A program made the translations under genes and the position numbers. The notes under the pieces are model-generated. The model searched no databases, was not told the origin of the DNA, and saw only the letters and a program-made list of their open reading frames with translations. This document shows positions 15,592 to 24,133 of a DNA stretch of 64,000 bases, in pieces (within the stretch, counting starts at the first letter, position 1; each line of letters begins with the position of its first letter). Source of the DNA: Mogibacterium diversum (GTDB lineage: Bacteria; Bacillota; Clostridia; Peptostreptococcales; Anaerovoracaceae); NCBI RefSeq assembly GCF_002998925.1, contig NZ_CP027228.1, positions 434,001 to 498,000 of the forward strand, in the 5' to 3' direction.

Positions 15592-16395
15592 ATGATTCGT
15601 ATAGATAATAAAGAAATTGATTTGAAACATTTTCCGGATGGTACTATGCTCATAAAACACTTATCTGATTGTGAAAATACCAAAATCACTTGGCTTTATG
15701 ATAATGATGAAGAGTACATGGTGATTTATTTCCTTGTGAAGCACCTGAGAACTCATGGGGTAAAGAGAATTGAACTACTAATGCCCTATATTCCAAATGC
15801 CAGAATGGATAGGGTAAAAAACTCCGACGAAGTATTCACGCTTAAGTATTTTGCTGAGTTTATCAATGATCTTAAATTCGACACCGTGGAGGTAATTGAC
15901 CCACATTCAAATGTCAGTACCGCGTTAATCGATAACATCTCTATCATTGAACCGACGGATATTATCTTACATCTACTCGAAATCGTGAATAGTGACGGAA
16001 ATACCATTCTGTTTTTTCCAGATGAGGGGGCAATGAAAAGGTATTCTCACATAGCATCAAAGTGCGATATTCCGTATGTGTTCGGCATGAAGAATCGTGA
16101 CTGGAGAACAGGGGAGATATTGGGACTTGAAGTGCTTGGAGAAACCGATGTAGTTCCAGGCAAAAATATCCTTATTATCGATGATATATGCTCGAGGGGC
16201 GGAACGTTTTTACATAGTGCTAAAGCTTTAAAAGACATGGGTGCTGCCGATATTGACCTATATGTGTCTCACCTCGAAAATGCAGTTTGGGAAGGCGATA
16301 TGATTAAGAGCGGGCTCGTTAGGAATGTTTATACAACCAATAGCATATATCGATTTCAGGATAAGGGACCAGTTAGGGTTGTAAAGGAGTATTAG
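15592..16395 (+). CDS. prs: Short, divergent ribose-phosphate pyrophosphokinase homologue
   Basis: A 267-residue PRPP synthetase-like protein. The PRPP-binding loop is clear (ILIIDDICSRGGTF, DDICSRGGT at 197-205), and MPYIPNARMDR with DPHSN (103-107) corresponds to the ATP/ribose-phosphate regions of Prs. It is about 45-50 residues shorter than housekeeping Prs enzymes, so it is probably a dedicated copy that supplies PRPP to the NAMPT-like transferase encoded 13 bases downstream. Loss of allosteric control is plausible but unproven. GGGAGAG precedes the ATG. Confidence 0.82.
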   Translation: MIRIDNKEIDLKHFPDGTMLIKHLSDCENTKITWLYDNDEEYMVIYFLVKHLRTHGVKRIELLMPYIPNARMDRVKNSDEVFTLKYFAEFINDLKFDTVEVIDPHSNVSTALIDNISIIEPTDIILHLLEIVNSDGNTILFFPDEGAMKRYSHIASKCDIPYVFGMKNRDWRTGEILGLEVLGETDVVPGKNILIIDDICSRGGTFLHSAKALKDMGAADIDLYVSHLENAVWEGDMIKSGLVRNVYTTNSIYRFQDKGPVRVVKEY

Positions 16396-16408
16396 AGAGG
16401 AGTTCATC

Positions 16409-17890
16409 ATGAGTGCGAATAAGATAAATCCTATGCTGCTTATAGATTTTTATAAGGCTGTACATGCCGAAATGCTACCTAAAGGAATAACAAAGTCGGT
16501 TTCATATTTTACACCGAGGATGAGCCGCGTAAACAGATGGGACAAGGTTGTAATGTTCGGACTTCAAGGCTTTATTAAGAACTATTTAATTGATTACTTT
16601 AATGAGGAGTTCTTTGGAAGACCTTTTGATGAAGTAATTGAAGATTATAAAAGGATTATGGATAACGCCCTTGGTAGTGAAGCTTATAAAATAGAAAAAG
16701 TAGAAGAGCTACATCATCTTGGATACCTGCCAATAGAGATTGTGGCCCTACCAGAGGGTACATTGGTGCCAATGCATGTGCCTATGTTCGGAATTACTAA
16801 TACACACCCAGACTTTGCATGGCTTCCTCAGTCGCTTGAAAGCTTAATATCTGCCGAAAGCTGGCATCCTATGATCGCTGCAACTGTCGGATATACATAT
16901 AGACAGATTGTAAATGAATATTACGACAAAACGTGTGATGATAATATTCCTCGTGCGAGAGCTCTAGGGGCATTTGACTTCAGAGGAGAAGAATCTGTTG
17001 AATCTGCCATGAAGGCTGGCGCTGGATGGTGCTTGTCTTTCCTTAACACCGCCACTGTTCCGACTATCCCGTACCTCGAGGCTAACTACAATTGTGACTG
17101 CACGAAGGAGCCTGTAGCGTTTGGCAGCCCAAGTACCGAGCATTCGGTTATGTGTAGCAATTATGCGATAGATGGGGATGAAATTACCTTGCTCAGAAGA
17201 CTGCTTACTGAGATATATCCAAATACAAGCTTCAGTGCTGTATTAGATTCATACGACTACTGGAATATTATCGATAATGTGCTTCCTAAATTAAAGCCTG
17301 AAATCATGGCACATAACGGGTGCATGCTCATGAGAGGCGATTCAGGGGACTGCATCGAAGTCGTAACTAAAACTGTCTTCAAGCTGTGGGAGCAGTTTGG
17401 TGGAACTATAAACAGCAAGGGATACAAGGTTCTTGACCCTCACGTGAAAGCAATTTATGGTGACTCGATAACCGTTCAAAGATGCGAAGAGGTCTATAGA
17501 ATTCTTGAGGAAAATGGATTTGCTTGTTCTAATGTCGCACTAGGTGTTGGATCGTTTTCAATGCAGTGCATCGAAGAAGGTGGTGTGCTGAAACCGTTTA
17601 CAAGAGATACTTTCAGCTCGTGCATTAAAGCTACTTACTGCGAGATTGAGGGGAAACCATATCCTATTTTCAAGAATCCTAAGGACGGTGGATTCAAAAA
17701 GTCACAGAAGGGTTGCTGCGCTGTGTTTAAGGATGATAAAGGTGAGCTTAGTTACAAGGATGAATATGCTTGGGAAGAAGTATGCCGAAATCCTAAGAAC
17801 GAATTAATTTCTGTTTTCAAAGATGGTAAACTTACAGTAAGCCAGACTCTAGCGGAAATAAGAGCGGTGCTACATAAAGGTGAATTTTAA
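16409..17890 (+). CDS. nadV: Nicotinamide phosphoribosyltransferase (NAMPT/NadV type)
   Basis: Converts nicotinamide and PRPP to NMN in the cytoplasm. The 493-residue length and motifs fit NAMPT rather than the shorter PncB: LLIDFYKAVHAEMLP near the N terminus, VVMFGLQGFIKNYL, GAFDFRGEES, LMRGDSGD (the human RPDSG region), INSKGYKVLDPHVKAIYGDS and VALGVGSF. It overlaps functionally with the PRPP synthetase homologue immediately upstream. AGAGGAG before the ATG. Nicotinate rather than nicotinamide as substrate cannot be excluded by reading alone, but family similarity favours nicotinamide. Confidence 0.87.
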   Translation: MSANKINPMLLIDFYKAVHAEMLPKGITKSVSYFTPRMSRVNRWDKVVMFGLQGFIKNYLIDYFNEEFFGRPFDEVIEDYKRIMDNALGSEAYKIEKVEELHHLGYLPIEIVALPEGTLVPMHVPMFGITNTHPDFAWLPQSLESLISAESWHPMIAATVGYTYRQIVNEYYDKTCDDNIPRARALGAFDFRGEESVESAMKAGAGWCLSFLNTATVPTIPYLEANYNCDCTKEPVAFGSPSTEHSVMCSNYAIDGDEITLLRRLLTEIYPNTSFSAVLDSYDYWNIIDNVLPKLKPEIMAHNGCMLMRGDSGDCIEVVTKTVFKLWEQFGGTINSKGYKVLDPHVKAIYGDSITVQRCEEVYRILEENGFACSNVALGVGSFSMQCIEEGGVLKPFTRDTFSSCIKATYCEIEGKPYPIFKNPKDGGFKKSQKGCCAVFKDDKGELSYKDEYAWEEVCRNPKNELISVFKDGKLTVSQTLAEIRAVLHKGEF

Positions 17891-17938
17891 ACGGTAAATT
17901 ATAATAATAATTTTGTGATAATTTAAAAGGATATGGTT

Positions 17939-18709
17939 ATGATGGAATATAGATTCGATGCAGAGAAGACAAAACATGAACTGGTTACGTGGATTCGTCA
18001 GTTCTTCGATGAGAATGGACCAGGCTGTAATGCAGTACTTGGAATATCGGGGGGAAAGGACAGCTCCATTGCAGCTGCACTATGCGTAGAGGCGCTAGGT
18101 AGGGACCGTGTAATAGGCGTGCTTATGCCAAATGGAGAGCAGGCTGATATCGAAATGGCAAGGCTTTTAGTTAATCATTTAGGAATACGGAGCATCGAGA
18201 TTAATATCAAGTCTGCCGTGGATGGGGTGCTTAATGGGATTGAATCAGGTGAGAAGAACGGATTGAACTTAGAGATTTCAAAGCAGACAAAAGAAAACCT
18301 CCCTCCTAGGATTAGAATGTCTACGGTATATGCTATAAGTCAAAGCATGAATGGCAGGGTTGTTAATACATGTAATTTATCGGAAGATTGGGTTGGTTAT
18401 TCAACTAGGTATGGCGACTCTGTCGGTGACTTTAGTCCTATGTCTAATTTGACTGTAACGGAAGTTAAGCAAATTGGTCGTCTGCTAGAATTGCCAGATG
18501 TTCTTATTGACAAAGTGCCTATCGATGGTCTGTGTGGAAAAACCGATGAAGATAACCTCGGGTTCACTTATGAAATGCTGGATGTATATATTAGGACAGG
18601 CGAGATTACCGACTTAGAAAAGAAAGAAATTATAGATAGAAAGCATGTACAGAATTTATTTAAATTGAAACTCATGCCTATGTTTGATCCTAAAATTGAT
18701 ACTATATAA
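17939..18709 (+). CDS. nadE: NAD(+) synthetase
   Basis: Amidates nicotinic acid adenine dinucleotide to NAD. The 257-residue enzyme is the ammonia-dependent short form, without an N-terminal glutaminase. The PP-loop ATP motif SGGKDSS is at residues 37-43, and NTCNLSEDWVGYSTRYGDSVGDF is the deamido-NAD/ATP region. AAGG nine bases upstream favours ATG 17939 over 17933. It is the fourth gene of the operon. Its presence means the nicotinate branch is also fed, which fits a nicotinamidase as first gene. No nicotinate-nucleotide adenylyltransferase is in the window. Confidence 0.92.
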   Translation: MMEYRFDAEKTKHELVTWIRQFFDENGPGCNAVLGISGGKDSSIAAALCVEALGRDRVIGVLMPNGEQADIEMARLLVNHLGIRSIEINIKSAVDGVLNGIESGEKNGLNLEISKQTKENLPPRIRMSTVYAISQSMNGRVVNTCNLSEDWVGYSTRYGDSVGDFSPMSNLTVTEVKQIGRLLELPDVLIDKVPIDGLCGKTDEDNLGFTYEMLDVYIRTGEITDLEKKEIIDRKHVQNLFKLKLMPMFDPKIDTI

Positions 18710-18781
18710 TTAATAATTACTTACTAAAGAACTGAAATTATAGTAACGGAAAGAATAATTGGTTAGCGGGAGATGACCTAT

Positions 18782-19708
18782 ATGACATACGATATAAATA
18801 GTTCTGAAGAGAGGGAATACCTCGAGAATTACAATATTGAACAATTTGAACGTCCATCAGTTGCCACTGATATAGTTGCGTTTGCTGTAATGCAAGATGG
18901 GGAGCAAAGTAATATTAGGAAGCTGGAAAATAGAGAGCTTAAACTTTTGCTTATCAAGAGATCTCAATTTCCGTACAAAGGTGCTTGGGCACTCCCCGGA
19001 GGTTTTTTACGACCAGGTGAAACCATCGAGGAGACTGCAAAGCGTGAACTCCTTGAGGAAACAGGCGTAGAGAATCCATTTTTACACCTAGCAGGGGTAT
19101 ACTCAGAAGCCGGAAGAGACCCTAGAGGCTGGATTATATCAAATAGCTTCATATCTCTAATTAATGCGGAAAATTGCACACTAAGGGCGGATACTGATGC
19201 GTGGGATGCAGCTTGGTTCTGCGTAAAGCTTCAGAGTGATAATACTTCATCCGATGATTCTACAAGCACAACTAAAATGATAAAACACACTCTCACCTTA
19301 TCCTTTGATAGCGCTTCTTCCGATAGCAATATAAAAGGTGATGAGAATATTGAGATTAAAGCAATTGTGTCAGAGAAATCAACAAGAAAAGGCTACAACC
19401 ACGTATCGAGTTATCAGATAGTAGACAGCGGTGAACTGGGATTTGATCATGCTAAAATCATAGTTCAGTCACTTCTCGAGCTCAGAGATATGATGGAGTA
19501 CGACCTTAGAATTGCGTTTGATTTATTGCCAGAATCATTTACCTTGGCTCAACTACAGAGCACTATTGAAAAAGTGACAGATAAGAAGTTTCTGTCTGCA
19601 AACTTCAGAAGGAAGGTTGCAGAATACGTAGAAGAAACTGGAGAGATAATTGAGGGATATGGACATAGACCAGCGATGCTGTTCCGCGTAAAGAGTGCAA
19701 ATCATTAA
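18782..19708 (+). CDS. nrtR: NrtR-type Nudix-related transcriptional regulator
   Basis: Nudix domain followed by a winged helix, the architecture of NrtR, which represses NAD genes and responds to ADP-ribose. The Nudix box is complete by consensus: GFLRPGE, then seven residues, then RELLEETGV. The C terminus has the NrtR-type LLPESFTLAQLQSTIEKV, NFRRKVAEYVEETGEIIEG and RPAMLFRV. A 60-70 residue Ser/Asp-rich insertion separates the two parts, making it long (308 residues). Start at 18782 by GGGAG nine bases upstream. As last gene of the operon it probably controls the whole unit through the palindromes at 14954-15011. Confidence 0.85.
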   Translation: MTYDINSSEEREYLENYNIEQFERPSVATDIVAFAVMQDGEQSNIRKLENRELKLLLIKRSQFPYKGAWALPGGFLRPGETIEETAKRELLEETGVENPFLHLAGVYSEAGRDPRGWIISNSFISLINAENCTLRADTDAWDAAWFCVKLQSDNTSSDDSTSTTKMIKHTLTLSFDSASSDSNIKGDENIEIKAIVSEKSTRKGYNHVSSYQIVDSGELGFDHAKIIVQSLLELRDMMEYDLRIAFDLLPESFTLAQLQSTIEKVTDKKFLSANFRRKVAEYVEETGEIIEGYGHRPAMLFRVKSANH

Positions 19709-19763
19709 AAATAAGCTGCTGGACAAATTATATAATTATGTGAATTAACCTAAGGAGATATAC

Positions 19764-21257
19764 ATGATAGCAAAGGCTGGAGATATTTACTGCGTTTACA
19801 ATGAACTTTTTAAGAAATACACTGCTTGCCAAGTAACAAAGGTAGATGACAGCGGTAAAAAACCGCAGGCTATTATATTGTCACTTGACTGGTTCGGTGA
19901 CAAACTTCCTGAACTGGAGGATCTTGCTGCGGTGACACCACTTTATATCGATTACATGTACTGGAATAGAGCTTTACATATGAAAAAGGTTGATATAAGT
20001 GTTCCGCCTAATTATGTTTACATTGGTAATCTCACACCGATTAATAATGATGATACAGATATTTATGGTAGCTGGAGTAAGGGGCATGAAGTATATAATC
20101 AGTTCATATGGGAAAAAATTCCTAAAGATAAACGAGATACTTTTAAGAAAGCAAATGAAAGTGATGAGTTTGTAGATTTTGAGGGTAAAAGACGAAGGAT
20201 ACGAACCCATAACGAAAATGATAATTGGCATGATTTTGATGATGCATTAAAACTTAGGGTATTTCCTTGTCTTTCATCTCTGACGGTTACACGATGGCAT
20301 AAGAACTTATTTGAATATCTAAATTCGAATCCATTTATTAGAGAATTTATAATTGAGAATCATGGGAAATCAAAGCTCGACTTCTCAAGAACTTCTATAC
20401 ATAGGCTCACAGTTGATATGACAGGACTTGATGAGCTAATACTAAATGAAGATTTGAATATGCTATCTTTAACCGGACAAGTAAAGGAGAGCTGCAAGAT
20501 AAGGGCTCGCGATGCCGGTAAATATATGATTTTAAACTGCGAAGGTATGGTTCCTAAACTAGAAGGTTTAGAGGATTTAAATGCACTCCATATGACAGCA
20601 GTAACAGAACTTGATATTGATGACATCGCAGGAGAATATCCGAAGCTTAAGGAGCTAAGGCTGTGGGGCAAACCTGGCAAGATAATAAATTTTGGAAAAC
20701 TTACGAAATTTAGTGAATTAGAAGTCCTGACAACTATGGATATCTTCGGATTTACAGCCAGTGAGGTGCCTAGACCTGAAGATTTAAAAAAACTATACAG
20801 ATTATGGATGGATAGTCTTCCAGAAGAAGCTGCGAAGGAAGTTAAAAAGCTTTACAAAAAACGCAAGGGCGAAGGACTTGACCTACGGATAACAAAGCCA
20901 AGAAAAGAAGAATGGCTCGCACAGAACCTAGACAATCCTTTTCGCTCATGGGATGGGGACGAAAATATACCGCAAGGAATAGCAAAGAAAGCGTCCACGA
21001 TGTATAGAAAGACTAGGTCAGCCATGGTTAAACTAATCGCAGATCCAGATACTGACTTAATAAAGGAAACAGAGACTTTAGTGAGAGAATATACCGTAGG
21101 ATTTAACAAGATGGATAAAAGAAAAAATTTTATATATACTGCGGAAAGGGATGAAATATTCCAGGCACTAGATGAAATTTTAAATCTGATACCTGATGAA
21201 TTATCTGTTAACAAGGATGAACTTATAAATGTATTCGATGAAGTAAAGGAGTTCTGA
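19764..21257 (+). CDS. Unrecognised 497-residue protein with Imm26-like start and leucine-rich middle
   Basis: N terminus KAGDIYCVYNELFKKYTACQ resembles the opening of Imm26-type domains. From about residue 170 to 345 there are irregular leucine-rich strand/helix steps (LSLTGQVK, LEGLEDLNALHM, YPKLKELRLWG, FSELEVLTTMD) that suggest a leucine-rich-repeat-like fold. A basic helical C-terminal part follows. No signal peptide or membrane helix, so cytoplasmic. AAGGAG before the ATG gives a firm start. Its stop overlaps the start of the lipase-fold gene, so the two proteins are probably made in fixed ratio. Function unknown. Confidence 0.68.
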   Translation: MIAKAGDIYCVYNELFKKYTACQVTKVDDSGKKPQAIILSLDWFGDKLPELEDLAAVTPLYIDYMYWNRALHMKKVDISVPPNYVYIGNLTPINNDDTDIYGSWSKGHEVYNQFIWEKIPKDKRDTFKKANESDEFVDFEGKRRRIRTHNENDNWHDFDDALKLRVFPCLSSLTVTRWHKNLFEYLNSNPFIREFIIENHGKSKLDFSRTSIHRLTVDMTGLDELILNEDLNMLSLTGQVKESCKIRARDAGKYMILNCEGMVPKLEGLEDLNALHMTAVTELDIDDIAGEYPKLKELRLWGKPGKIINFGKLTKFSELEVLTTMDIFGFTASEVPRPEDLKKLYRLWMDSLPEEAAKEVKKLYKKRKGEGLDLRITKPRKEEWLAQNLDNPFRSWDGDENIPQGIAKKASTMYRKTRSAMVKLIADPDTDLIKETETLVREYTVGFNKMDKRKNFIYTAERDEIFQALDEILNLIPDELSVNKDELINVFDEVKEF

Positions 21258-22390
21258 TGGTTTTACTAGATTACTTAAAATGGCGAAATGATGTAAGCCT
21301 CGAAGCTTCACCATTTAACGATATAGATAACGTTATCTTGTCGTGTCTGGCGTATATAGATTTCAGTGAGTTTTTTACTAATTCTAATGATTCTTATACC
21401 ATTGAGGAAATTTTTGAGCTTTTTTGTAAAAATCATTCGCTAGATGAGATTAGGGAGAGCAAACAGTTCACGGAGCGAATAGCATTGCTGTTAGAAGAGA
21501 TGGTACAAGCTGACCGCTTCAAAGGGACGAAAGTTGTGCACTATGCGGAAGATCTCGATAAGGAGAAGGTAAAGCAATTTGCAGCGGTTACATTCATACT
21601 TCCCGATGGAACGAACTACATCTCTTTTAGAGGTACTGACAGTACCATTATAGGTTGGAAAGAAGATTTCCTAATGACTTTTATGGCAGATACAGAAGGT
21701 GCAAAGGAAGCCGTTAAATATATTAATAAAGTATCAAAATTCCTCGAAGGCAACCTGATGGTAGGCGGTCATTCTAAAGGAGGAAACTTTGCTATGTTTG
21801 CTTCCGCATTTTGTGACAATGTGGTTCAAGAGCGTATAAGTCGTGTATATAACAACGATGGTCCTGGATTTAGAGACGAAGTAATTAAGTCAAATGAATA
21901 TCAAGCTATCGTACATAAGATTTGTACAATTGTTCCTCAAACATCGATGATTGGACAACTGCTTGCGAATGAAAGTGAGCAGAAAGTTGTCGAGAGCGAT
22001 GCATTTGGTCTATATCAGCATGACGCTATGACATGGAAAGTGACAAAAGAGAATTTTATTGAGACTGAACTGGATGAATTCGGAAAATTTGTTGATGTAG
22101 CGCTTGGTTCGTGGCTAGAAAAGATTGACGATGAAACGAGGCTATCGATTGTATCAACTGTATTTTCAATGATTGAGGAGACGGAAGCTGAGACGTTTTA
22201 TGAGTTTAGCGATAGTCTTTTCAAGAATACAGGAATTATTATAAAAGGTCTGGTTAAGCTGCCAAAAGAAAAAAGAACAGAACTCATGACTGCTTTAAGT
22301 AGCCTTGTTAAGGTTAGTAGCAAAACAGCATTTAGTAAAATTCCAAAACCAGCAGAAAGACTTAGAATCGAAAAAAAGAATAATCTGTAG
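21257..22390 (+). CDS. Mbeg1/DUF2974-like alpha/beta-hydrolase
   Basis: A 377-residue lipase-fold protein. The nucleophile elbow is GHSKGGNFAM with Ser173, preceded by the strand YISFRGTDSTIIGWKEDF, the typical Mbeg1-like (DUF2974) arrangement; the acid in NNDGPGF follows at the expected spacing. It has no signal peptide. The start codon overlaps the stop of the preceding gene by one base, indicating coupled translation. Family members are widespread in Clostridia and streptococci; substrate unknown. Confidence 0.82.
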   Translation: MVLLDYLKWRNDVSLEASPFNDIDNVILSCLAYIDFSEFFTNSNDSYTIEEIFELFCKNHSLDEIRESKQFTERIALLLEEMVQADRFKGTKVVHYAEDLDKEKVKQFAAVTFILPDGTNYISFRGTDSTIIGWKEDFLMTFMADTEGAKEAVKYINKVSKFLEGNLMVGGHSKGGNFAMFASAFCDNVVQERISRVYNNDGPGFRDEVIKSNEYQAIVHKICTIVPQTSMIGQLLANESEQKVVESDAFGLYQHDAMTWKVTKENFIETELDEFGKFVDVALGSWLEKIDDETRLSIVSTVFSMIEETEAETFYEFSDSLFKNTGIIIKGLVKLPKEKRTELMTALSSLVKVSSKTAFSKIPKPAERLRIEKKNNL

Positions 22391-22430
22391 AATTATTATT
22401 AGACAACCATTCTAAAATTAATAAAAAATT

Positions 22431-22459
22431 GTTGAAATTTTATAGATTCCATTATATAA
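22431..22459 (+). promoter_or_regulatory. Promoter of the thioester surface-protein gene
   Basis: TTGAAA (22431-22436), 17 bases, TATAAT (22454-22459). It lies 36 bases before the ATG at 22495, whose ribosome binding site is GAGGAGG. Confidence 0.78.
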
Positions 22460-22494
22460 TCCGCCTAAATAACAAGACCAAGAGGAGGACTGTA

Positions 22495-23988
22495 ATGAAT
22501 AGAATAATCAATAAGTTGAGGAATCCTATAATAGCAACAGTGTTGATGTTATCTATTGTATTGATTCCAATTTTTTCTAGTCCATTTACTGAAGTACATG
22601 CTGAAGATATATATCAGGCGTACACAAAATCGGGAGAATATCCGGCTAGTGACCACCTTAAAAACCCAATCTACGTTAGACCGGATGGATCAAATGCTAA
22701 AGGTGATGTTGCGTACTGCTTTAATGATCATCGATCATTTCCAGATAGCGCATTTTCACCTAGAAAAACTTTATATACAAAGGAACTTGGAACAGCTGCA
22801 AAGTTTGAAGAACTTGCTGATACTGAAAGAGTGAACGGAGAAGATCTTTATAATGGATTAGTAAGGATAATTTACGATGGCTATCCTAACAACAAATCGG
22901 GAATAAAAGAAAGATATGGACTGACAGATGGACAGTTTAGACAGATAACACAGTATGCTGTTTGGTACTATACTGATACTTTCAATATGCCGGCAAGAGA
23001 TACAAGTGGTAACAATTTCACTGAAAATGAGAAAAATGCATTTAACGATTTAGTTAATAGTACTACTGCAATTCCTGCTGGAACGAAACTTGATATTTAT
23101 AGAGCAAAAGATAATAGCTATCAGAATTTATTAAGTGGCCATTTTCAGCCCAATACACCAACTCCAACACCGACAACCAAGGAAGTTGAGTTTAGTAAGG
23201 TGAAACTTGGCGGAACTGAACTTGCAGGAGCCCAAATTGAAATCTACAAGGGTGTTCAGAAGGTTAACGAGTGGACAAGTGGAACAACGAGCCACAAGAT
23301 TCAGCTTGAGCCTGGAACATATAGATTCCATGAGGAGGTTGCACCAGCAGGATTCCTAGCGGTGACAGACTTTACATTTACAGTAAAGGCAGATGGAACA
23401 GTGGAGCTTGGAACAATCGCACAGGGCGAGACTGTAGTAGCTGCTAGTGGAAAGATAACTGTAACGGATAACGCTCAGACTACACCGACTCCACAGCCTA
23501 ATACTAAGGAAATCGAGTTCAGCAAAGTGAAGCTCGGTGGTACAGAACTTGCAGGAGCCCAAATTGAAATCTACAAGGGTGTTCAGAAGGTTAACGAGTG
23601 GACAAGTGGAACAACGAGCCACAAGATTCAGCTTGAGCCTGGAACATATAGATTCCATGAGGAGGTTGCACCAGCAGGATTCCTAGCGGTGACAGACTTT
23701 ACATTTACAGTAAAGGCAGATGGAACAGTGAAGCTTGGAACAATCGCACAGGGCGAGACTGTAGTAGCTGCTAGTGGAAAGATAACTGTAACGGATAACG
23801 CTAAGCCTGAACCGACAACTCCAGGTACAACACCAAAGCCAGGGGCAAAGAAGCCAAGCGTTGTGGTAAAGTCTAAATCTCCAAAAACAGGGGATGAAGG
23901 AAGCTTTGCACAGTATGCACTATTACTTCTGTCTTCGGGACTAGCTCTAAGCGCTATTGGATATAATCGCAGAAAGAATGTGAAGTAG
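22495..23988 (+). CDS. Wall-anchored thioester-domain (TQXA) surface protein
   Basis: A 497-residue adhesin. Signal peptide 1-36 (cleavage after VHA); thioester domain about 37-220 with Cys75 in VAYCFND and Gln153 in ITQYAVWYY, the pair that forms the internal thioester used by Gram-positive pathogens to bond covalently to host surfaces. Two SpaA-type prealbumin-like domains follow (about 229-326 and 338-435), each with an intramolecular-bond type pattern (Lys in EFSKVKLGG, Glu in RFHEEVAPAGF). C terminus: SPKTGD at 462, a hydrophobic helix and RRK tail, so sortase-anchored with a variant signal. Promoter and terminator flank it, so it is monocistronic. Confidence 0.9.
   Translation: MNRIINKLRNPIIATVLMLSIVLIPIFSSPFTEVHAEDIYQAYTKSGEYPASDHLKNPIYVRPDGSNAKGDVAYCFNDHRSFPDSAFSPRKTLYTKELGTAAKFEELADTERVNGEDLYNGLVRIIYDGYPNNKSGIKERYGLTDGQFRQITQYAVWYYTDTFNMPARDTSGNNFTENEKNAFNDLVNSTTAIPAGTKLDIYRAKDNSYQNLLSGHFQPNTPTPTPTTKEVEFSKVKLGGTELAGAQIEIYKGVQKVNEWTSGTTSHKIQLEPGTYRFHEEVAPAGFLAVTDFTFTVKADGTVELGTIAQGETVVAASGKITVTDNAQTTPTPQPNTKEIEFSKVKLGGTELAGAQIEIYKGVQKVNEWTSGTTSHKIQLEPGTYRFHEEVAPAGFLAVTDFTFTVKADGTVKLGTIAQGETVVAASGKITVTDNAKPEPTTPGTTPKPGAKKPSVVVKSKSPKTGDEGSFAQYALLLLSSGLALSAIGYNRRKNVK
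23218..23475 (+). repeat. Tandem SpaA-type DNA repeat, copy 1
   Basis: 258 bases that recur at 23545-23802 (offset 327 bases) with a single difference at 23404/23731, which changes Glu to Lys. Bases just before and after the tract differ at many synonymous positions. Confidence 0.9.
23545..23802 (+). repeat. Tandem SpaA-type DNA repeat, copy 2
   Basis: Matches copy 1 at 257 of 258 bases by my reading. The sharp edges of the identical tract suggest recent gene conversion or a recent duplication with older flanks. Confidence 0.9.
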
Positions 23989-24036
23989 AGATAAAGATTA
24001 ACCTATTTCACATAAATAAGTTAAAAATTTAAATAG

Positions 24037-24066
24037 AAGCTGGGTGTATCGCACCCAGCTTTTTTG
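24037..24066 (+). terminator. Terminator after the thioester surface-protein gene
   Basis: AAGCTGGGTG, loop TATC, GCACCCAGCTT followed by T residues: a near-perfect stem. Confidence 0.9.
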
Positions 24067-24133
24067 ATAAAATTAACTTATATCTATAGATAGACTTATG
24101 TTTTTACATTAGAAAACTTTAGGATTGACACAC

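Noticed and set aside
18721..18746. TTACTA-N14-TAGTAA upstream of the NrtR gene as another operator
   Set aside because: Arms are short, the spacer is long and the core of the two pncA-upstream palindromes is missing.
23131..23658. Two identical minus-strand frames over the SpaA repeats
   Set aside because: They are shadows of the duplicated sense repeat and have no start signals.
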